Positions 57,076-64,000 of a stretch of 64,000 nt of DNA are shown here, in pieces. The notes beneath the pieces were generated by a model, which worked only from the letters and a program-made list of their open reading frames with translations, did not search any database and had not been told where the DNA came from. This DNA comes from Ovis canadensis (taxonomy: Eukaryota > Chordata > Mammalia > Artiodactyla > Bovidae). Positions within the stretch are counted from its first letter, which is position 1. Every line of letters starts with the position of its first letter. The stretch is taken from positions 226,237,501 through 226,301,500 of the forward strand of contig NC_091245.1 of NCBI RefSeq assembly GCF_042477335.2, written 5' to 3'. The translations under genes and the position numbers were made by a program.

Positions 57076-60000
57076 TTTCTTTCTTCTTTTTTTTTTTTTT
57101 TTTTTTTTTGGTTAAATTGAAGTACAGTTGATTTACAAATATTGTATTGGTTTCAGGTGTATAACAACATGGTGCAATTATAGATATATTTTCTTCAGAT
57201 TCTTTTCCATTATAGATTATTACCAGATATTTACTATTCAGTAAATCGTGCTCCTTATCAATTTTATTTATAGTGGCCTGCATCTGTTAATCCTATATTC
57301 CTAGTTTATCCCCCATGTCCCCTTTTGTGACCTTAAGTTTCTTTACTGTGTCTGTGAGTCTGTTTATGTTCTATAAATAAATTAATTTATATTATTTCTA
57401 GATTCCACATATATTATATCATATGATACTTGTCTTTCTCTGACTTACTTCACTCAGTCTGATAATCTATCAGTCCATCCGTGTTGCTATAAAGGCAATA
57501 TTTCTTATTTTTATGGCTAAGGAATATTACATTGTGTGTGCATATATATATGGAGATATATATACAAATAATGTACCCACATCTTCTTTACTCACTCATC
57601 TGCTAATGAACACATATGTTGTTTCCATGTCTTAACTACTGTAAATCGAGTTGCTCTGCACATTTTAATGCATGTATATTTTCAAAGTAGATTTTTTGTG
57701 TTCTTCAGCTATCTATATACCCAGGAATGAAATTGCTGGATCACGCGCTAGTTCTATTTTTAGTTTTTTGAGGAACCTCCTTACTGTTTTCCATAATGGC
57801 TCCACCAATTTACATTGCCACCAAATGTGTGCAAGGGTTCCCTTTTACGCACACCATCTCCAGCATTTATTATTTGTAGTCTTTTTGATGATGGTCATTC
57901 TGACTTGTGTGAGGTGATACCTCACAAAATTTATGCTTTAAATTTTTAAAAATAACTGGTGATGTTGACTGTCTTTCTATGTGTCTGTAAGCTATCTGTC
58001 TGCAATTTTGGGAGAAATGTCTATTCAGGTCATCTTTTCATTTTTTTGGTTGGGTTGTTCTTTTGCTACTGAGTTGTATGAGCTGTATATTTTGGAAATT
58101 AATTTTTGTCAGTTACATCATTTGCAAATATTTTCTCTAGTCCATGATTATCTTTTCACTTTATTTATGGTTCTCTTTGCTATGCAAAAACATTTTTGCT
58201 ATGCATAAAATGTTTGATTATTTACCATCTTTTTAATTTTTGATTTTTTAATTTCTCTTGCCATATATAACTGATCTGAGAGAATTTTACTATGATTTAT
58301 GACAAAGAATGTTTTCCTTATTCTCTCTTCTAGAAGTTTTATCATGTCAAGCCTTATATTTTTGAGGCTTTTGAGTTTATTTTTTTATATAGTTTGAGGG
58401 ACTGTTCTAACTTCATTGATATATTTGAGGCTGCCCATCTTTCCCAGAACCACTTGCTAAAGTAATTGTTGCCTCCTATATGTACTTTCTTGCCTCCTGT
58501 TGAAGGTTAATTGACGGTAGGTTTGTGGGTTTATTTCTGGGTGTTCTGTTCCATTCCATTTATCTATATGACTGTTTCTTTGTCAGTACCATACTGTTTA
58601 GATTAGTGCAGCTTTCTAGCAATGTCTGAAGTCTGGGAGAATTATACTTTCATCTTTGTTTATTTTTCTCAGATTTGCTTTGGAAATTCTCTCTTTTGTG
58701 GTTCCATATAAATTTCAGGGGTTTTTTGTTGTTGTTGTTGTTCTTGTTCTTGTTCTGTGAAAAATGTTATAGGTAGTTTGTTAGTGATTATATTAAATTT
58801 ATAGGTTGCTTTCAGTAGAGTGACTGTTTTAACAATATTAATTCTTCCAATCCAAGAGTATAGAATATCTTTCCATTTATTTGAATCATCTTCACTTTCT
58901 TTTTTTAATATTTTATAATTCTCAGCATATAGATATTTCATTTCCTTGGTTGCATCTATTCCTAGTGGGTTTTTGATGCAATTTTAAATTTGTTTTTTTA
59001 AAGTTTCTGACACTTCTTAGTGTAAAAAAAAACCCTAATAATTTATGTATATTAATAGTGTATCCTGCGTCCTTGCTGAATTCATTTATTCTAATAGTTT
59101 TTGTCTGGAATCTTCAGAATTTTCTATACAGTTTCATGTCATCTGCATAGAATGACAGTTTTACATTTTCCCTTTCAATGTGGATATATTTTGTTTCTTT
59201 TTCTTGTCTGACTTCTGTATCTTGGACTTCCAATGCTAACTTGAGTAGAGGTGTTGATAGTGGACATCCATGTCTTGTTCCAGAATTTAGTGAGAATGCT
59301 TTCAGCCTTTAAACATTGAGTATTATGTTTGCTGTGGGCTTGCCATAAACCCTTAAATGGCATTTATTATGTTGAGATACATTAATTCTGTATCCTCTTT
59401 GGTGAAGGTTTTCTTTTTTTTAATCATGAATGAATGTTGAATTTTATCAAATGCTTTTTTGCATCTATTGAGATAATCATGTGGTTTTCATCTGTTCATT
59501 TGTTGATATGTTGTATCACATTTATTTTACACATGGAGTTTTTTTTTTTTTTAAATTCACTTCTGCTGATAAGCCTTTTTAAATTGTCTATTTCTTTTTG
59601 ATTCAGCTTTGGCAGACTTATGCTTCCAGAAACTTGCCCGTGGGTAGTCCAACTTGTTGGCATATAAATGTTCATAATATTTTCTATGATTTTTTTTTTT
59701 TTTACTTTTTGAAGTATTGGTTAGTATTTCTCTTCTCTTATTTCTTACTTTGTTCATTTAAGTCCTCTTTTCTGTCTCCTTGATGAGCCTGGCTAGAGGT
59801 TTGCTGAGTTTGCTTATCCTCCTGAAAAACCAGCTATTGCTTTTATTAATCTTTTCTATTAGCTTTTTAATCTCTATATTATTTATTTCCACTGTGATCT
59901 TCATTACTTCCTTCCTTCTGCTAACTTGGGCTTTGTTTGTTATTTTGCAAATTCTTTTAGGTAGTAGATTAAGTTGTTTACTTGCAATCTTTCTTTTGTT

Positions 60001-62735
60001 TTGAAGAAGTTCTGTATTCATATGAATTTTCCAGAACAGTCTTTGCTGCATCTCATAGATTTTGTAAGGTTCTGCTTTCATTGTCATTTGTCTCTAGATA
60101 TTTTCTGATTTCCTCTTGATTTCAGTGAGGATGCATTGTTTTTTTTTTTAGAGAGTAATATGCTGTTTAGTCTCCATATAATCAGTTTTTTCTTGTTTTT
60201 CTTTGTGTGGCTGATTTCTAGTTTCTACCATTGTGGTCAGAAAATATGCTTGAAATAATTTCTATTAAATTTATTGAGTCTTGTTCTGTGTCCTTGTATG
60301 TGTTCTGTCCTAGAGAATGTTCCTTATGCCCTTGAAAAGAATATGTATTCCTTTTTTTTTTTTTTTTGGATGTGGTTTCTATTGATATTGACTGTATTTA
60401 CTGTTATATTATGTCATTTTGGATTTCTGTTGCCTCATTCATTTTCTGTATGGATGATCTGTCCATTGATGTCAGTGAGAACGAAAGTTTTCTACTATTG
60501 TATTACTATCAATTTATCTCTTTATGTTTGTTAGTATTTGCTTTATGTATTTTGGTGTTCCTGTATTGTGTGCAAATAGTTTAATGGGTGTAATATCCTT
60601 TTCTTATATTGATCCATTTATCTTTGTATATTGTCCTTTTTCTTAATGGACTTTATTTAAAGTCTATTTTGTCTGATGTGATTATTGTTACTTACTCTTT
60701 CTTGTTTTTCCATTTGTATGAAATATATTTTTCCATTCCCTGACTTTCAAACTATGCATATCTTTCACTCTAGGCTGGATCTCTTGTAGGCAATATATTG
60801 CAGGATCTTTTTCTTTTTAGTTTAACCTGTCACTCTGTCTTTTTTGATTGGAGCACTTTCTCCATTGGCATTCAAAGAAATTATCAATAAGTATGTATTT
60901 ATTGCCACTTTAAATCTTGTTTCTCAATTGATATTTTTAGTTCTTCTTTGTTCCTTGCTTCTACTTTTTGTTTTGTGGTTTGATGATTTTCATTTGTATT
61001 TTGCCTGAATTCCTTTCTTTTTGGTTCCTGTGACTCTATGTATGTTTTTGATTTGTTGTTATTCTGCTTTTCAAATGTTAACCCATAACTATATGTACTT
61101 GCTCTTCATCTGATAATTATGTAACAAATACATTCTAAAATACCTACATTTTTTAAACTCCCCTCCTCCAAATTTGTAATTTTAATGTACTATTTTGTAT
61201 TTCCATGTAATCCTGCTGGGTATAATATCCTAAGTTACAGGTTTTTCTCTTTATGGATATTGACTATATTATGCCACTCCCTTCTGGCCTATAAAGGTTC
61301 TGTGGAGAAATCAGCTGATAATATTATGGGGTTCCTTTACAATTTTGATTTTCTTTCTGCCTTTGGAATCCCCTCTTTATCTTTAACTTGTACAATTTTA
61401 TTTATGATGTCTTGCTATGGGTTTATAGGGTTCATCTTGTTTGAGACTCTCTGGGCTCCCTATAGCTGGATATATATTTAGCTCAATTTTTCTCTCGTCA
61501 ATTGAATTGACATTTTGATTGATTCCTCTTTATAGTTTCTAGGTCCTTGGTACAGTGATCTGCACTTCCATTGATAACCTTCTTAATTCCTTTAGCATTT
61601 TGTTACCTCCTTTGGAACTAAGGGTCTAGTAGACTGCAGTTGTCTGTTTTGTTTGTTCTTCTAGGGGATTTCTCTTGTTCTTTTAATTGAGAGTGGTTCC
61701 TCTAATTTTTCAATTTACTTAAATATCTCTGATTCTATGCATTTAGCAGAAACAGTTATCCACAGTTGTCTTGAAGAGCTGTTTTATTTTTTCTGAAAGC
61801 ATCCCTGACTAGACTTTGCAAGTCCAATATTTTGGTGCAAGGGTTATTTTAGGTAAGAATGCCTGAAATGTCTTTCCTTTGAATGTGTTGAATGTTTTCC
61901 CCTTTATAAGGGGAATGTCTTTGGTGTTGTGATGACCAAAACCTGAACTGGATGTTGGGCAGGGTTTCCTCTTTGCTCTGTGGCTGTCACAGATTTATTG
62001 GGAGCAGAGTCTGTGCCTCAGTTCCTAGAGTATAAGCCTCCAAGTCTGGTTCTAAGTGCTATAAATGAAGTTCTTTGACTGGAAAGAAGCTGTGGCATAT
62101 TATTCCTCAGGGTGTGTCCACCAGAGATATGTGATACTATGATGCTACCCACCATTTGTTGTGTGTGCCAACAATATCCACTGCTGCTGGCTCTGCTTCT
62201 GGACCTACCTATGCTGAGGAAGTGCTAATGATGGACAAGAATGTCAGCCCCATCCTCAGCACGTGTACAGTCCCAAAGCTGGCTGCCAGCAAGCCACATC
62301 CCACATGAACAGGGTCACAGTGTGGCTCCTATGGTAGACCTGTGCTCTGTCCTGTGTGTGCCAGTAGTAGTGCCCCTGATCACCAGGTCCTTTGAGCTCT
62401 CTTTGCATAGCCAAACTAAGTTTGCTTTCTGGTTTCTGTCCGCAGAGCCTGAGCTTCAGTACCCAGCCTCTGCATGTACTAGTAGGCACACATCTCCAAC
62501 TGAGAAGTGCAGTAATGTGGCACACATCAGCACTGATCCTTCTTTACTCTGCTTGACAGCAAGCCAGAACTTGTACTCTCCTCTTGAGCAAACTCCAGGA
62601 CATTCTCACACCCTCTCTGTCCTAAAAGACCTCAGGGATTGGGGGTTATAAATATAAAATCAGCCAGACTCCTTGAGTATGTGTGTTTTGGGAGTGGTGC
62701 CCTCAAAATATTTAGATAAAAGGGATCTTATTCCT
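57076..62735 (-). mobile_element. Old L1 (L1MA-like), about 5.6 kb, minus strand
   Basis: A T run at 57087-57109 (poly(A) tail), L1 3' UTR, ORF2 C-terminal domain (57650-58200), RT (58600-60000), endonuclease (60100-60890), ORF1 (about 60950-61750) and a 5' UTR with CTG/CCA-rich sequence at 61900-62650, all reversed. It looks nearly full length, with many stops and shifts. Possible short duplication of GAAGAAA-type sequence at its edges. It separates gag from the leader of the provirus. Confidence 0.8.
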
Positions 62736-63570
62736 CAGAGGTTTTTCTTCCCGAGTAAAATAATAATAATAATTTTCAAGTACCTTAAACAGCTTATAGC
62801 TCAAACAGCTCAATTCAAACCATTCCCAAGCAAATCCCAGCCTATTCCAAGATAACAGCTTAGTCCTGGAGGAGCCAGGCCAAAGGCTTTTTCAGACAGT
62901 TTCAAGAGAACAGCCCCTATTCAAAGGGATGCATCAAAGACTGAATCAGCACAGTTTCAGTAAAGCAACCCCTATTCATGAAGGAGTGGGACAATTGCAA
63001 ACCAGATTTTTTGAAATAGCCTGATTTCAAAATCAGGCTGAAGTGCCAAACAAGTACTAGCATATGAAACAAGGTCTTAACCAAAAATCAGGAACTCTAA
63101 AGTAGATCTCAAATAAAGCCTGCTGCTGCTGCTAAGTCGCTTCAATCGTGTCCAACTCTGTGCAACCCCATAGACAGCAGCCCACCAGGCTCCCCCATCC
63201 CTGTGATTCTCCAGTCAAGAACACTGGAATGGGTTGCCATTTCCTTCTCTAGTGCATAAAAGTGAAAAGTGAAAATGAAGTTGCTCAGTCGTGTCCAACT
63301 CCCAGCGACCCCATGGACTGCAGCCTACCAGGCTCCTCCATCCATGTGATTTTCCAGACAAGAGTACTGGAGTGGGTTGCCATTGCCTTCTCCGCAAATA
63401 AAGCCTAGGGAGCTTCAAATGCAAAGAGGGTTTGAGCTCAGATCTAGGATAAAGGTATACCTTCAAACACTAGGGTCAGCAAGAAAAGCATTCAGTAACA
63501 GATGACTCAGTTGTGGATACTGCACATTTTGCTTACCAGCCCCAGAGCCTCCAAGAATCTTGTTTACTGT
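62736..63570 (-). other. Provirus leader / start of gag
   Basis: Sequence between the primer-binding site and the large L1. It contains the Bov-A2 at 63122-63394. No obvious packaging signal or gag ATG can be assigned. Confidence 0.5.
63122..63394 (-). mobile_element. Bov-A2 SINE, full length
   Basis: Two Bov-A monomers reversed, joined by GTGAAAAGTGAAAATGAAG, (CTG)n at the left end. Perfect 12-base duplication CAAATAAAGCCT at 63110-63121 and 63395-63406. Low divergence, so a late insertion in the leader. Confidence 0.95.
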
Positions 63571-63587
63571 TTCCCTACAGGCCACCA
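63571..63587 (-). promoter_or_regulatory. Primer-binding site, best fit tRNA-Ile
   Basis: Minus strand: LTR end CAACA, then TTT, then TGGTGGCCTGTAGGGAA. Known isoleucine-tRNA primer sites read TGGTGGCCCGTACGGGG; the match covers the first eight bases exactly and most of the rest with one gap. Proline, phenylalanine, histidine and lysine primer sites fit worse (they start TGGGGG, TGGTGCC, TGGTGCC and TGGCGCC). Confidence 0.7.
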
Positions 63588-63590
63588 AAA

Positions 63591-64000
63591 TGTTGACCTG
63601 AAGTAAATAGATGCCAGGTATTTCTTCAGCAAGGATTTTTTTTGTTGTTGTTGTTGTTAGAATCAGCAGAGAGTTTGAATTCACTGTCTATGGCAAATTA
63701 CATGTATGTCTTCACCCAGCAAGGGAATGAGCATGCCTCTCTAGAGGGGGAAAGGAAATGGGGAGAGCTATAATAAATAGTCCATGACCTTTCAGTGGCT
63801 GTGTCCCTGCCAGGAAAGAAGAAGAATCTTTCTTTTCCCTGTTGGGCTCTATATCATTGCAGAATGTGGGAGCCTAATCCAGTTTCCCAACTCTTTAATT
63901 GAGGTTTCTATTTATTGCTTGTTTGTTTTTACAATATGAATATGCCTGTACTTGAGCTATCTTTAAGTCTGCCCTAGCTACAAATGCCAGTCTTTAAATT
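63591..64000 (-). mobile_element. 5' LTR of the provirus, cut by window end
   Basis: The minus-strand end is GGTCAACA at 63591, followed by the primer-binding site. It shares blocks with the left LTR. An AATAAA (minus strand, near 63917) may be the polyadenylation signal. The U3 part lies beyond the window. A TTG repeat at 63641-63659 is a local expansion. Confidence 0.8.

Larger units (their letters stand above)
37921..64000 (-). mobile_element. Class I endogenous retrovirus, fragmented by nested insertions
   Basis: Minus-strand provirus. From right (5') to left (3'): LTR 64000-63591, primer-binding site 63587-63571, leader 63570-62740, gag 57075-55600, protease about 55500-55325 and 54431-54130, RT first part 54130-53700, RT second part 42700-41640, RNase H 41640-41000, integrase 41000-40025, a 375-base remainder, polypurine tract about 39643-39655 and LTR 39640-37921. 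Everything else inside is later insertion. Gag-pro-pol sequence similarity is to the gamma-like class I group; the primer-binding site suggests the tRNA-Ile (ERV-I/HERV-I-like) lineage. Both LTRs and all genes are heavily decayed. The right LTR runs off the window. Confidence 0.85.

Noticed and set aside
62241-62651. 136-codon plus-strand open frame
   Set aside because: Antisense to the 5' UTR of the old L1 at 57076-62735.
1-64000. CRISPR arrays, operons, tRNA or rRNA genes
   Set aside because: None seen. Repeated spaced sequences are SINEs and LINEs, and tRNA-like boxes belong to Bov-tA and CHR SINE heads.

Overview
This is 64 kb of ruminant nuclear DNA, almost certainly from a bovid (cattle, buffalo, sheep or goat group; I cannot tell which). 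The reasons are the dense BovB (RTE) LINEs, the tRNA-derived Bov-tA and Bov-A2 SINEs that share the BovB 3' end, the artiodactyl CHR SINEs, ruminant L1 and a BTLTR1-like solo LTR. I found no intact host gene. The only host-gene sequence is a broken processed copy of thymosin beta-4. Nearly every longer open frame is a piece of a dead transposable element or its antisense shadow.

Layout. 1-6190: minus-strand L1 with its 5' end inside the window, split by a BovB and carrying an odd endonuclease-derived insert in ORF1. 6980-7589: thymosin beta-4 retropseudogene. 8415-10779: Tigger-like DNA transposon remnant followed by a 2.15 kb BovB. 10790-16068: mostly single-copy AT-rich DNA with a solo LTR (13771-14257) and a MER2-like element. 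16069-24644: BovB remnant abutting a long plus-strand L1 with broken ORF1 and ORF2 and a twin-primed L1 nested near its 3' end. 24645-31130: single-copy DNA with two LTRs, SINEs, a short BovB and a target-site duplication enclosing only a tail. 31140-33622: a scrambled minus-strand BovB with an L1-like leader. 33671-33754: (TA)n inverted repeat containing three telomeric repeats. 33905-37920: SINEs in otherwise plain DNA.

37921-64000: the remains of one class I endogenous retrovirus on the minus strand, shattered by later insertions. Its 3' LTR, polypurine tract, integrase, RNase H, second half of RT, first half of RT, protease, gag, leader, primer-binding site (best fit tRNA-Ile) and 5' LTR occur in the right order from left to right. 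Between and inside them lie three old L1s, a mariner, five BovB pieces and several SINEs. There is almost no room for env. All parts carry disabling breaks.

How the parts relate: nothing here works as a pathway. The window is a stratified record of insertions, and many layers can be ordered because target-site duplications are still readable. Repeat family names come from my memory of consensus sequences, not from a search, and boundaries are by eye.
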